Shown in pieces: positions 1-11,975 of a stretch of 64,000 bases of DNA (positions are counted from its first letter, which is position 1; each line of letters begins with the position of its first letter). Location: positions 29,936,501 to 30,000,500 of the forward strand of contig CM060895.1 of NCBI GenBank assembly GCA_030762935.1. Direction: 5' to 3'. A program made the position numbers and the translations under genes. Below the pieces are notes generated by a model. The model searched no databases. It was not told the origin of the DNA and worked only from the letters and a program-made list of their open reading frames with translations. The stretch comes from Hymenopus coronatus (Eukaryota > Arthropoda > Insecta > Mantodea > Hymenopodidae).

Positions 1-1055
1 TAAAGTTTAAAATTCATGTAATTTAAGTGTTAAAATTAATTTTTCACAATTTTTATTCAAATGTCACAGATAAATCATTAAAACTTAAAACAAATCCTTT
101 AATATCTAATTATTTATTATATTATGTTTATCCTATTTATTATTTATTTTTTATCTTTGATTCACCATTCAAATGCAGTATTTTTTTTTTCTATTTTCAA
201 TATTTGATATAAAAATTAGCTAATGTTATAACAATAACGGAGATTATTAATATACTTGTGCATATAATACTTAAGATTTGAATTATTTATTCTAAATTAT
301 TACACATCCTGGTTGGAAATCGAATAATTCGTGTTAAGCCAAAGCCCCAGTCATGATTGAGGCAGTAAGAGGCGGCTAGTTTAATGAAAGATTCGAAAAT
401 AACGATGCTCAAGCTAAGCTTTAAAGGTAGCGCTTCCACTATTACCCTACGGTCCAGAGAGCCTGACAAATGGAGATGAAAAATGTCTAGGTGCTTGGGA
501 GAGTTGTAACATTAAGAGAACATCAAAAAATAAGGATATTAGGAAACGGAGTTACAGCGTATAAAAGACGGCGAGAAAACACCTGGACAGTCGCATTCCA
601 AAGATATCGTTTCATTAGGCTTCAGAAGGAAGAGGACGTGCTGGTCGTCTTCTAGCAGTTGGATTGCAAAGGATACGCGCCAACAAATCATATCGTATTG
701 CTCGTTATTCTTTATTTCACTAGTTTTGTTAGAACATGCAGCTCACGACCATTATTATTTTCAGTACTACTTGTATCTATAGTTAGTAAAGGATTCCACC
801 CAAATGTTTGAACTGAGTATCATCAATTTTGATATAAAATTAGTTCTAAATTCACTGAATATGCATGTTCCAAACTTTTTTGTCAAAATATATTAACTCC
901 AATAAACTAGAACTTCGAAACAAAACAAGAAATTGCATCGATTGATCAGCACTGTGCCCTTCCCAACCCAAAGAGTCCAATTCGACTTCTGGCGTGGAAT
1001 TTGTCTTTAATTAGAACCATTATCTGCTCTTCATATAGTCAAAGCATGAACCTCT
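1..1055. other. AT-rich sequence, nothing recognised
   Basis: No repeat family, coding frame or RNA gene is recognisable here. The short open frames near the left edge are AT-rich and have no coding look. The 300-480 stretch is somewhat richer in GC but matches nothing else in the window. Confidence 0.5.
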
Positions 1056-1215
1056 GACTGAATGTGCGTGTGTTTTCTAAATGAAAATGAATAAAATGAA
1101 ACTTCAAATACCTAAAGTCAACGCAATAGGAGCACCATCTTTAATTCAAAGCCCCCTCTATGACCACAGAATTTAAAGGGACTATCCAAATGATACAAGA
1201 ATATAATGTGGAATG
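1056..1215 (+). repeat. SINE-A, 3' body fragment
   Basis: The segment ends 'ctatgaccacagaatttaaa', then gggactatccaaatgatacaa. It matches the 3' bodies of the better SINE-A copies at 22768 and 62134 ('ataggaattaaaggggacta'). The tRNA-like head is missing, so the copy is 5' truncated. Confidence 0.55.
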
Positions 1216-1254
1216 GCTTAAGAATCAAAGAGTGTTATTTTAATCATAATTCCA

Positions 1255-1745
1255 ATCACATTCATCCTCCTCCTTTTCACGGCTTAGGCCAATTGATCTA
1301 CGTCTTCAAAAAAGAATTTCAATTCAGCTCCCATTTTTCCTAGGCCTTGTCCTTGCTCCTTGTGTAATAGTTTCATAATCGCTTAATCTTGACATATACC
1401 GTACATATTCTTTGCATCTAATATGGAATCCCTTTACTATATCTAAAATGCTTACTATTTTTAATTCTGCTCTAATATCTCCAGTTATTTTCTTGTCTAG
1501 CAGCGTGCAGATATCACGATAAAAATCTTAAATTTAATTTCAACTCTATAACTCTTCTTTCACCTTTATTATCCAATTTTTACTGTCGTATACTAAGACT
1601 GATAAAGCTATGACTATAATATTTTAATAGTATTTTTCGCACTTTTCTTCCTAAGATCCGATGTATGGTTTTATAGAAGCAATCATTTAAAAGCGTGTTC
1701 CTCTCTGTAAAATTACTTCCCATATTACTTTATCTGTATTTGGAA
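1255..1745 (-). pseudogene. non-LTR retrotransposon relic, C-terminal part of the RT ORF
   Basis: Read on the minus strand, and allowing several frameshifts and stops, the translation contains GRKVRKILLKYY, then a degraded copy of the 'YGSE-W---K---R-E-EMKFLR' block, then KITGDIRAELKIVSILDIVK and RCKEYVRYMSRL. It ends in a 'RPRKNG' segment. This is the order of the conserved C-terminal region in reverse transcriptase ORFs of many insect LINEs. All blocks are decayed, so this is a dead fragment. The clade cannot be assigned from so little; RTE-like or Jockey-like are both possible. Confidence 0.5.
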
Positions 1746-2839
1746 AATTTCAGTAATAAGAAAATAAGCTAACTCCCAAAATGTGCGTATATGTTTTGAA
1801 TTATTTCCACACACTTAAGTATTTAAGCCTTTCTTTTAGGCAAATTTTCTTAGAGAAAAATACTGGTACACACGTTGTCTTTTTTTTTTTTTTTTTTTTT
1901 TTTTCAAACTGGAACGAAAAGAATAATTTTCATTTACACTAGATAAATAAGCGCCATGCATTTTGGAGAGAAAGAAGAGATGTTAAGTTCGCCAAATATT
2001 TTGTTTTGGCCCATTTTTCTGACCATCGCGTCCTTGAATGTTACTGGAACACAGGAATTTCATTAATATTCTACATGTAGCTCCATTAATGCAGTTGCGT
2101 ATAATTGGTTCTTAATTCAAATCATCATAAGATGACCCACATATAAAGTTAATTGCACGGCTCCAGGATACAACCTGTAGAACGGGTTTCGGCCCATTCA
2201 GCGCTCTCACTACCGCTTCCAATTACAGGGCGCTAAATCATTTCTCTATTTCCCACATTTTCAGCAAATTTGAGAACCAGATCCTTCCACCGTCTGCACA
2301 AATGACAAGTGACATTTTTACAACCCAAATCCCTCTTTATTTCCTCGTTCCCGCATGATTTCTGTACCAAAACAGGACTGTGACGTGGATTTTTGTGTGC
2401 GTGCGCATTTATTCCTTTTCTCTACCCAATACAGTAGAGGCAACACTGAATCAAAACGAATTTTGATATCGAAGTTTTACCAGCGACACGCTTTTCAGAC
2501 CTTAACCTGGAGAAGAAAAGAAAGGGAGGGGGGAAAGGATCGTCAAAGTTTAAAGTATCTTTATTAAAATCTAACAATCAAGTTAATAGTAAACCTGGCA
2601 TTTTAATCCTTCTTCTGTCAGTCGAACAGTTCCACGAAAATTTCCCCAGCTTAGGTTAACCATTGACTATCCTTCAGTCTACTGTACTTTCCTTGTACCT
2701 ACAAGGAAATGCGTAATACAACCATTTCTGCAGATGTTGATCTCGATAATATGAAGTAGACAGAAGAATAGGGTTGGCAAGAATAGTTCTTATAAGGTTG
2801 GGTACAGAAAGCCATGTGAATTTAATACCAGAATTCCTA
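1746..2839. other. unassigned AT-rich DNA with a 25-base T tract
   Basis: A run of 25 T lies at 1880-1904. The patch at 2150-2260 is richer in GC, but I see no open frame or repeat in it. Nothing else is supported. Confidence 0.45.
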
Positions 2840-2935
2840 AAAAAAGACCTAAAATGTTTGTTTTCAGTGAAATTCTAATCTCGATTTTTTGGGAAATACG
2901 ATATGTCCTCTATTTTATGTGAGTAGTACAAAAAA
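2840..2935 (+). repeat. PAL-H 3' fragment
   Basis: It shows 'ttttcagtgaaattctaatc', tcgattttttggg and a degraded 3' end. It faces the minus-strand copy starting at 2962, so the two meet 3' to 3' with 26 bases between them. Confidence 0.55.
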
Positions 2936-2961
2936 TACGAACTTTCAAAGCGAGAAGCCAC

Positions 2962-3859
2962 TTTTTACTTTCTCTAGCTCGCATGTACAATGCACATAGA
3001 TGTAAGTAGAGAATGTGTTGTATTCCATCCAGAAATTCAACTCCGGAAATGTATTTTTTAAGAATCCCTGAATTAAAAAAAAAATACATTTTTAGAAAAA
3101 GTATGTGTGTGTGCAACATAGCTCAAAACGAAAAGTTGGTTAAATGGCAAACTCGGTAGGTATTTAAGTTCACTATCTTCCAAAAATACGACACGAAAAT
3201 ATTCGAGAAAATCCCTCACTCCAAGTACTCTTTACATGCATCATTTTTCGAAATCATGGATATTCTATAAACTGGCTCTAACGATTTTGATTCAAATAGC
3301 ATTTATTAAACATATTTATACAGCAATTAATACGCACATCTCCTGATTTTTTTGGGAATCCCCCCTGAAGCCCTCTCCACTTTTGAATGAATGTTGCCTA
3401 TCTAATAAGCCGTAAGACATACGGACAAAACTTTCTAAAAAAAAAAATTAAAAAAAAATGTAGTACTCGTTAAAACAGACCGTCCCCCTACCCAGCCCTA
3501 CCCTCCAGTAGAGTTAACAATTTCAGAGACATTCCCTATTATTCATTACAGCTTTAAAATACACTTAAACTTTTCTCAAACGTGCAGTCGCTCATCCCTT
3601 TCATATCTCTTTTTTTCTAGTCTTGGCCATGGAAAGAGAATTGAATTTCAATGTCAGCCACAAAGTGACAGTTTTTAAAAGATTTGACTATCGCTTTAGC
3701 CTATATATTCCCTTATTTTCCTTCTACTTATTAGGAACTAAGTAATAAGATCATTTCTGATAGTGTTTGTCTCCATTATCCTAATTTAGATAAAAGAATC
3801 TTTTGTGAGAATAATTTGCGGAACAGATAGATAAAGTCTTGTGAATGGAACACAACAGA
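2962..3859 (-). repeat. PAL-H copy, near full length
   Basis: The 3' end (TTTTTACTTTCTCTAGCTCG on the plus strand) is at 2962 and the 5' end (cagattta) is at 3859. The internal order is the family's usual one, but the copy is diverged and its hairpin stem is imperfect (gcatgtacaatgcacatag). Confidence 0.8.
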
Positions 3860-4434
3860 TTTATTTTTTATAATCCATAAGGCTGTTCGATGGAAAATAA
3901 ACCTCCATTTACGACTGGTTATACAATATATCTAGAAACTTTCACTTCCGCTGACAATCGGATTTATGACTGAATTGCTTCCTTCATAATTCACAATTAC
4001 GCTGTTCTAAAAATAAAACTATTTCGCTGCATCTGTTGCAAATGATGTAACATTGTTCATTCATCCAGCGGTCGTTCAACTGTAGTGATATATTTCAAAG
4101 AAATATTAACTCTATCTCTAAAATATACTTTATACTTATGACTTTCAAATAAATAAAAAGTTGCGTTACTTCCACTATCGCTTCTTTGTGCATAGCTTCT
4201 ACAAACTATTCCTCAGAAATCTCATATTTTTATTTTATGTTAATTGAAAAAAAATACTTCGCAGAAAATGTTTCACTACTCAAGGGTTTAGGGAAACCGA
4301 ATTACAGTCAGATGTTTAAAAGCGGCCTTAAAATTTCATACTCTTTCCAGATATCGTGAGAAGCAACTTAAAAAGAGAATGTACTCCAAAATAATTCAAA
4401 TCAATAATAAGGATATCTCAGAAATGGCTAGTAT
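3860..4434. other. AT-rich sequence, nothing recognised
   Basis: No coding frame or repeat is identified. Short similarities to the PAL-H 5' half (4080-4210) are too weak to annotate. Confidence 0.4.
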
Positions 4435-4690
4435 TTTCTTGAAAATATTCGTGTCAGACCATTAGAAGATACTGACTTTAAGCATCAAGTTGGTATTTAT
4501 CAGAAGTCTCGCTTTTGAGTTATGCTGTTCACGGCCAAAACACACAAAGCCTTCTCTAAAACATTTCTTTTTGCGGCGGGTAGAGGGCAGGGACCCTATA
4601 TTTCCGGTGAAATAATTTTTTTATTTTTGGGGAGAGTACAATTTTTCGTGCACTTGCTATGCTTAAGTAGTAGACAAAGTAAAACATACT
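4435..4690 (+). repeat. PAL-H 3' fragment
   Basis: It contains 'tatgctgttcacggccaaaa', then tttccggtgaaat and a worn 3' end, 'agacaaagtaaaa'. It is 3'-to-3' with the next copy. Confidence 0.6.
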
Positions 4691-4774
4691 AGTTGTAATA
4701 ATCTGAACTAACTGAACTCAAGTAGACCAATTGTACACTCAAAGTGCTTCTCAAGCTGAACATTTGCTAATGCT

Positions 4775-5175
4775 TTTTTACTTTCTTTACCACGTTCAGA
4801 GTAAGCAGAGAACGTATTGAGCGCACCCAAAAATTCTGTATCGGAATTATAGGTTTAAAACCCAACTGAATAAAACAAAATAAAAAACAAAAGAAAGATT
4901 TTTTTTAAAGAAATATGTGCGTGCGTGTATGTGTGTGTCTGAGCAGTAGTAACTCAAAACTTGGTATTTAGTTAAATAACTTCCAAGAATACAACCACAA
5001 TTTTTTTCCAAGAAAATGTCCCACCACAAACTACCTTCTTCATTGGAAGATTTTTCGAAATGTTTTTATTTCTTCAAAAATGGCTAACGATTTGATTAAA
5101 ATATCATATATTAAATATATTTACATGAAAAATGAATTGTGTATCTTCAATGTTCTGTGAATAATATGCGACATG
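4775..5175 (-). repeat. PAL-H, 3' half
   Basis: It begins with the 3' end 'tttttactttctttaccacg' and runs through 'cacccaaaaattctgtatcg' and the GT-rich core to the 'tgtatcttcaatgttctgtg' block, then fades. The 5' half is absent. Confidence 0.65.
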
Positions 5176-5750
5176 CTCTTTATTCGGAAGGAACTGTGTA
5201 TAAGGAATAAATGTTAAGCGAGACATAAAGACATTTAGCGTATTCTTTAAAACACACAAATAACATTTTTTTGGCATAAACCACTTCTGAGATTAGCTTG
5301 TTAATGGTTCGAATGGTTCAGTACTTTGTGATTCTTAGCAACAATTCGGTTGTTTATCGCTATTACGTAGAAAGAGTATGAAATTTTAAGGTCAGTATAC
5401 AGGATGATTCAAAAATACCTTTAGAAAGAAACAAGAAAAAGTTCATATAACCAGATGTCCCAAACCCTTCGTTTTCGATTTATTGAAATTCAAAATGTTA
5501 TTAATCAAAATATTTATAGTGGCGCATTATTCTATTTTTGACATCGTCATCTTGTTAGCTGTCCAACACTCATAGCAAATGCTCCAAATGTTCTCTTGCA
5601 TCTAGACACGTATACACCCGTCGAAGCATGGAATGTCAAATACTTTCTCTCGTGTAGTATGGTTTCGCAGGCTTCCATGGCAGGCTTAAAAGTTTCATCT
5701 GGGATGTGTGCTGCATAAACCAACTGTTAAAGTATCCCCAAAGATAAAAA

Positions 5751-6529
5751 TCTGATGTGTTCCATTCACAAGGCTTTCTCTGCATCTCTGCAATAAACTA
5801 TTGTTAAAAAGCTTATGCTTCTATTTACTTCATGCTAATCGAGAAAAAACTAGCAGAAATAGTCTTATTACTTGCTTCCCTGCAAGTATAAGCGAAATAA
5901 GGGAGACCATTGGCTAAAGTGATAGTCAAAAACTGGTAGCTATATGACTGAAGTTCCTTTGTATGGACAGGAGTTGATAAAGTCCTGTATGAAAAAAGCG
6001 TAAGTTTTTTAAAGATGAAACCAAAAACAAGGAATATCTCAAAAACGATCAACTCCACGAAAAAAATGTATGTAACATAAATTGTGTGTTTGAACGTGCT
6101 CTACATTTTTGTGTGGTAAGTTTTTCTCCATCTCTTACGGTTTAGAAATTATGCAAAATTCCGTAAAATTCATCCAGAATAAAGTAGTCTTCAGAAGCTA
6201 TTCCCAGAAAATTCAAGATATACATTTTATTTGCCAGGTAAATATCTTTAAAATACGATATTTTTATCAAAAATTTTAGAGCCATTTTGGAAAATCAAAA
6301 ATTTCGAAAAAAGTTCCATGTACAGGCTAGTTTAAAGTGGAGGGATTTTTCTCAAAATCTTCGTGTCGCATCCCTGAAAAATACTAAACTTAAATACCAA
6401 GTTTGGTATGTTACCGACTTAGGACCCTAAAACATATATTTCCGGTGAAATCTCGGTATGGAATTTTTGGGTGCAACACAATGCCTTCTCTATATACTAT
6501 GTATATACTACGTGTAGAGAAAGTAAAAA
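5751..6529 (+). repeat. PAL-H copy inside transposase
   Basis: It starts TCTGATGTGTTCC and ends aagTAAAAA. The heptamer TAAAAAT flanks both sides (5745-5751 and 6524-6530). Removing the insert and one heptamer joins the minus-strand frame as ...NPL-NFYLWG..., which is the expected transposase motif. The terminal hairpin here is ACTATGTATATACTACG, with an imperfect arm. Confidence 0.9.
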
Positions 6530-6855
6530 TTTAAAGGATTGAGATCAAAGGAACGTGCAAGCCATGAAACTAGTGCTCCTCTACCTGCCCGCCTGTCATG
6601 GTAGATATCAGCCAGTACATAAACAATTGGACTAAAATGTGCTGGAGCCTCATCACATGTTTCTTCTTATTGGCAGGACACATCTTGTAGTATGGGAGAG
6701 CCTTCTGAAAGAATTACCTGTAGTCAGCACCTGTAAGGCGCGCTGGGAGAATATATTACACAACTGACAAATGTAAACAAGCAGCCATGGCAACCCAAGG
6801 CCAACTCCGCATGGTAAAATGGATCAAAGCTTTCTATGAATGAGTGTACTAAATG

Positions 6856-6858
<3 letters not shown>

Positions 6859-6905
<47 letters not shown>

Positions 6906-7138
6906 TCATTTGTATAGCCCCTTTTAACTTCAACCAACGCAAATTGCTGTAGGTTTAGAACATTGTTTTTAAATAGCTAAACCCGCGCAAATTCACTCTC
7001 ACATTCATACTTCCAGACTCTTGTGGGGGACAGGGAATAATTCTGGTTAAAGAAAAATTCCACGCCCCAGTCGGGAATCGAACCCGGGACCTCCGGATGA
7101 GAAGTCAGTTCGCTGGCCACTCGACCGCAGAGGTAGTC
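6859..7138 (-). repeat. SINE-A, full length
   Basis: Read on the minus strand, the copy begins near 'gactacctctgcggtcgagt', has the pol III B-box-like GGTTCGATTCCCGAC (within 7070-7090), the shared body (ctttaaccagaattattccc, agtctggaagtatgaatgtg) and 'gttaaaaggggctatacaaa', and ends in an (AT)n tract of about 40 bases at 6859-6898. It is inserted in the Tc1/mariner-type element. The A-box side is intact enough to show a tRNA origin, but I cannot assign the parent tRNA. Confidence 0.8.
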
Positions 7139-7259
7139 TTTAATAAATTGATAACGCGAAAACGAAGGGTTTTAGAGCACATGTTTATATGAACCTATTT
7201 CCTTGTCTCGTAAAGAATCCATTCCCAAACGTAAAAGTATTGGTGAATCACTCTGTATA

Positions 7260-9908
7260 GCGTCCAGTTCCTCTGTGCACCAAAACATTGCAGAGATACA
7301 ATAAACTATTTATTCATGTGCCAGAAAACCTGAACTCAGAAAAAGGGATTTTACCAGGCTAAGAAATGTCAATGAGCTATCGGAGAAATCTACAATGTAC
7401 TGTTGCGAGGTTCATTGTTATACAAGTTCAACAAATTGTAACATTTGTCTATTATAATCAGGTATTTGTAAAATATTAAGCTCTTGTCTATTTCGCTATA
7501 CCTAGTTTTGGGAAAGCAGAAAGTTTTCTTTCTGGTAAAAAGCTTAATTTCCTTCTTATGTCAAGTCGTTGTAAGCATGTTTGCACTTTTAACCTCTTTA
7601 AGTATGATTACAATATTACCCGAATATATCATTATTTCTCATGCCAGATCAAGATAGGATAAAAATCAAAACTTCTTTTCATTCTATGCCAACCAATTGA
7701 CGTTTTTCGTTGTACCACCACCATTGTGATGATATTTAAGTAATTAGAAGTTCTTTGGAGCTTTTTAGTATACATTCGTGTCTTATAGTGTCCATATGTT
7801 GCAACTATTTTCATTCCTTCCCATAAAGCTTACATTCTATGTTTATGTAATACAAATTAATAAGCAAAACATCTGCTATAATAACGAAGAAAAGCTTTAA
7901 GCCAAATGTTTAGTTTGCTTAATTGAGAATGAGAAATACATTTATTATGATTCACCGTTACCATCCGAAAACTAGCCAATAACATATTTTTCTTAATATA
8001 AGTATGTGTGGTTCAACTTGACAAACTTCAATACTCAGGCTATAACAAATAAATATGCTACTTAATATTATGCTTTCGATCCAGGTATTTCGACAGCCAC
8101 AAAACAGGCGCCTTTTCTGAAAACCTGTGCTACCATTAATGCAGTCATGCGTGTCAGGATACCAAATTGAGCTTTTTTAAAACCTTCATCCCTAATTTTT
8201 ATAACAAAGTGTGCAAATAAATTTCTAACAATATAATCCACTATCAACGCAAGCAGTATAGCGCGATTTTAGTTCTTATAAACAATGTCATTACTTGGCC
8301 GCTTACTGAAAAGCGCTTTCGAGAGATTGCGAAATGGAAACTTTAAAATATTTTGACCTTTCTTTAAAAGAAATCTAACATTATAGCAATATTATTTTAT
8401 GGTAATCTAGGCTTAACTTTTCATTAAAAATATTCTTAGCGCTCGTGCATGTTCCTAATTGCATCCAAAGACGACATAAAAAGTAGACCAAAATAAAAGA
8501 GTAATTTTGTTTTCAGGGCAATAACTAAGCCAGGCAATGTGGAGCTCGGACGTAGGGGCGAGGAACACTTCTACCCATTCCACTTAGCAGATAGTATTCT
8601 CTCGGTGCCAAATGCGAATGTCAACACAACTTGTCCACAAAGTCACCAGTGACGTATAATTTAATATCTACCGCTTTAAACTGAATACAATAGGCATACT
8701 TTAGCACTGAAAATAGGCATTAATACTGGAAGGCAAATAATAACGTATTGTGAATATAAGATCTTACCCATTAATATTAAATCCCTTTAAAAACGCTAAA
8801 ATTATAATTACTGATGCTGAAACCAGTTAAAAGCGCTATTTGCAAAATGTAATTCACAATTATACTGAATGCAACAATTAAAACAACATTTTATAATGCT
8901 AACAATCATTTACGCACATACAATGTGCATATATGTATTAGAAACACGTGAAGATATTATACACTGCATGCAATGTCCTGCACATTAATAGTGAACAACC
9001 AAGAGCTTATTTTGCAACATAAAATTATACTAAGAGTTCAGAAAACACGTGAAAAAATATTTTACGTTCAAAACATTTTAATTATTCTCAATGTTTTATT
9101 TTGACGATTGATAGAATACTGATACTTCTTATTTTCAATTGTTGTTTTGTTGCATAGTATTGCTAACAAGGTGCAATACACAGAAACGATTATGGTCAGT
9201 TACCTTAATTAGGCACAGAGCTGTTTTACTCTGGTTCATTATTGAAAATAGTTGTTCACATCTGTATTTGGAAACAAACATGGACATTATGCGTTCTCAA
9301 GTTGTTTCAAGTTAGAATGTGTGTCTGTGGTTAGGAACAGAGAAGTTTAGCCTGTGTCTTGCTGGTATATCCAACACTGCGATTAAGATTCCCTACTGAA
9401 CTCCCAGTACTCATTGCACCGCATCGCAGTGTCAATGATGAACAAACTGAAGAATAGTGGGGTGAGTAAAGGAGGGGTAGAGCCCACTGCCTCCAAAGAG
9501 GCAAGATGCAGATGCTAATTGCAGCACAAACCTCTCAAATGAACTGAATAGAAGGTACATACATATTGACAATCATGTTGTTGCGTGTTTTTGCCTTTTG
9601 TGACTTGGATTTAAGCATCCTGTTTCGCGAAACGGGTCCATTGTAAGAAAAAAGCTTAGAAGAAAGTATATCTGAATCTGAAAGCAAAGGAGACGGCCTG
9701 TCACCCGGAATATCGCATCTCTAATACATGCAGAACAATATGTAACATAAAACATTGCTTTTTGACAGACATCTTCTTGACAGTAAACTTCTTGACGGAA
9801 AGCTTCTACACACACAAATTATGTGATGCATTTTTCAAGGATGCAATATGGACATCTTCAAGGAAATCTTGCCACCCTATTATAAGTTTTATAATATAGA
9901 AAATGTTC

Positions 9909-9951
<43 letters not shown>

Positions 9952-10058
9952 ATTGCTCTCTCAGAAACGCTCAAACGATTTTTGTTAAAATGCCACAATA
10001 TAATATTTTGATAGTGCCGACTTCTGCAGTGATTTTCACGTTCGCCTTGTGAGTCATT
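7260..10058. other. long AT-rich stretch without recognised features
   Basis: This is the longest segment free of PAL-H. A (TTA)n microsatellite lies at 9909-9950. The minus-strand open frame at 9573-9815 has no recognisable domain. No repeat seen elsewhere in the window recurs here. Confidence 0.5.
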
Positions 10059-10114
10059 GTAGTTGGAGACTTTGGAATGTGTAATAAGAAGGAAGCGCAG
10101 CGCGACGGTAATCA

Positions 10115-10180
10115 GAACTTTCAGGAACTGATTCTCGAATCTTCTCTAAGCTTCGCCTTCCAGAAGCTTCCAGGAAGTTC
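10115..10180 (+). promoter_or_regulatory. heat shock element (HSF-binding) cluster
   Basis: There are three perfect three-unit arrays of alternating GAA and TTC spaced by two bases. They are GAActTTCagGAA (10115-10127), TTCtcGAAtcTTC (10132-10144) and TTCcaGAAgcTTC (10158-10170). The last is followed by GAA at 10174 and TTC at 10178. This is the textbook binding site for trimeric heat shock factor. All of it lies 20-85 bases upstream of the TATA box. Confidence 0.8.
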
Positions 10181-10199
10181 TGTTACGTTATTTTCTATC

Positions 10200-10207
10200 T
10201 ATAAAAG
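10200..10207 (+). promoter_or_regulatory. TATA box (TATAAAAG)
   Basis: A strong TATA match lies 20 bases after the last HSE unit. An initiator-like gcagtg lies 20-27 bases downstream (about 10218-10226). The spacing fits an RNA polymerase II core promoter. Confidence 0.65.
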
Positions 10208-10464
10208 AGAAGCATTGCAGTGCAGTGTTGTTCTGAATTCCACTGAGTTATGACTGGAGTGTTAGCGCCATGGATTGTGTGTAGCCGTAAATTTTCTATG
10301 TGTCGAAACGTCGAGTGAATTATTTGCAGCAAACAATTTAAGACTTTATTTGTAAATAATTTGTGAGCCAATAAATACTTTTGTTACAATATATTGACCC
10401 AGAAATAAAATGCTTATCTTGAATTGACTACGGATATACTATGAAATTCCATTGACTTGGTCAA

Positions 10465-11213
10465 TTTTTATTTCCTCTACACGAACTATGTATGTAGCAA
10501 GTAGATAAAATATTGTATTCCACCCAAAAATTCTATGTAGAGATTTCAGATCACGTTAAGATCAATGTATTGATATCCCCTAAGTAAAACACTGGGGAAA
10601 AGTCCACGTGTGTGTGTTCCTGTGTATGTTTGTGAACACGCTATCTCAAAAACGAAGAGTCGGTTAAGTATCAAACTTGATATTTAAATGTAGTATCTTC
10701 CAAACATGCCACATAAAGATTTTCGGGACAATCCTCACCCCAACTACCCTTTATATAGAACATTTAAAAAAAAATGATTTTCTCAAAAATACTGACTTTT
10801 TATTAGAATGCAATATTTTATGTCAAACGAAATGCACCTATCTCGAATTTTCTGGAAATAGTCTCTGAAGACCACTTCATTCTGGATGACTTGTATATGG
10901 TAAACCATAAGGGAGAAGAAAAAACTTACTTCTGAAAAAATATAGATCTCGTTAAAACAATTTTATTTATGCCACACTCCTGGCCACGCAAAGGAAACGG
11001 ATTTCAGTTGTTTCATATAGTGACCAGCTTCCAAAATATTTGACTACTGTTTTAACCTAGTGTATTTTCTTATTTTCATTCTACCTACAAGGAAGCAAGT
11101 AATAAGAAAATTTCTGCTAATGTTTATCTCTATTAGCTTGATGTAGATAAAAGAATATTTTGTATGAATAGTTTGCGGAAAAGCTAGAGAAAGTCATGTG
11201 AATGAAACACACA
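10465..11213 (-). repeat. PAL-H copy
   Basis: The 3' end reads 'tttttatttcctctacacga' with a broken hairpin (actatgtatgtagcaagtag). The 5' end is degraded (gtcatgtgaatgaaacacac). The CA core is short here (gtgtgtgttcctgtgtatgt). Confidence 0.8.
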
Positions 11214-11750
11214 CAAATACTTTTACATAAAGAATTTGTGAAGCTCGCAACTGTGAGGAATCTGACTAAAATAATTCTGGAGTTCATTAAAATATACAAT
11301 TTGTGTCGAGATCTGATGTCGCGTAGACCGTTTTCAAAATATTCCATGTTACAAGTTCAGACTTTTTCCTAATCACCACCTATTGTACATACTTGAACTT
11401 TTGGGATTGTATCCTTTCCTCCTCCATTTTCTATCTTTTCTTTCGGATGCAAAAGCTAGATTATAAAGATACATTTGCATGCTGTTTCCGTATGTTGAAA
11501 GTCTTGAGAGAAGAGATGAATTATTTTCATATGAATAATGTTTCAGAACTCCAGGACATAACAGAATTTTTTATATTTAAAGACTTTGGAGTATAACAGA
11601 CCAGATTACGCTGTTGGATCTGATATTGATGATATCTTTTTCAGCAAATATTGTGTTTAGGTTGTTTTATTCAAACCATTCTTTTCGTAAAACTTTTAGC
11701 TTAAGTTATTTTGTGTACAACACTAATATTTTTCCGGTATTTAAATCATT
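11214..11750. other. unassigned AT-rich DNA
   Basis: The open frames at 11117-11347 (minus) and 11393-11596 (plus) have no domain I recognise. The first begins in the PAL-H copy. Nothing else is supported. Confidence 0.4.
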
Positions 11751-11975
11751 GTCGCTCTCCGGGGTGTAGTGGTTACTACAGGAGCCTCCACTACCCAATT
11801 TCGTGGGTTTAATTCCGGCGGGGATTTTTTCGGAGTAAAAATCCTTAGATGGCTTCAATTGGAAGGAAAATAAAGCCTTAGATCTCGTGTAATGTTTATC
11901 TGCACGTAAAAGAACATTATACTTTCAAAGAGATCACTGGACAAAATTCTACCATTTTGATTTTCGCAAGTTGTG
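11751..11975 (+). repeat. SINE-B copy
   Basis: It has a tRNA-like head, 'ggggtgtagtggttactaca', with a D-arm-like GTGGTTA. The B-box-like 'gtgggtttaattcc' follows, and then the body 'ttcggagtaaaaatccttag' and gcacgtaaaagaac. It is diverged from the pair at 52 kb, and its 3' end is indistinct. Confidence 0.65.

Larger units (their letters stand above)
5398..7257 (-). mobile_element. Tc1/mariner-type (IS630 superfamily) element, interrupted
   Basis: The outer ends TACAGGATGATTCA and, in inverted form, TACAGAGTGATTCA lie inside a TA duplication (5396-5397 and 7258-7259). The terminal similarity is long: both ends continue to a shared 'ACCCTTCGTTTTCG' some 80-100 bases in. The minus strand carries transposase remnants. 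From 6850 to 6531 there is DEAPAHFSPIVYV (with the PxHF region that normally surrounds the second catalytic Asp) and LARSFDLNPLNF (third Asp region, DLNPL). From 5745 down to about 5550 there is LVYAAHIPDETFKPAMEA and the C-terminal tail. A PAL-H copy and a SINE-A sit inside. Without them only about 0.8 kb remains, so the N-terminal half is lost. Stops are present, so it is inactive. Confidence 0.75.
10077..10388 (+). mobile_element. solo-LTR-like unit with a heat-shock-type promoter
   Basis: The unit runs from TGTGTAATAAG to ...TTTTGTTACA, which gives TG...CA ends. The internal order is that of an LTR: enhancer cluster, TATA box, a short transcribed region without a long frame, then a polyadenylation signal AATAAA (10370-10375) close to the 3' end. 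No internal retroelement sequence follows; a PAL-H copy starts at 10465. I could not find a convincing target duplication at these ends, so the boundaries are uncertain. A promoter plus first exon of a heat-shock gene or pseudogene is the alternative, but no hsp coding sequence follows. Confidence 0.4.
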
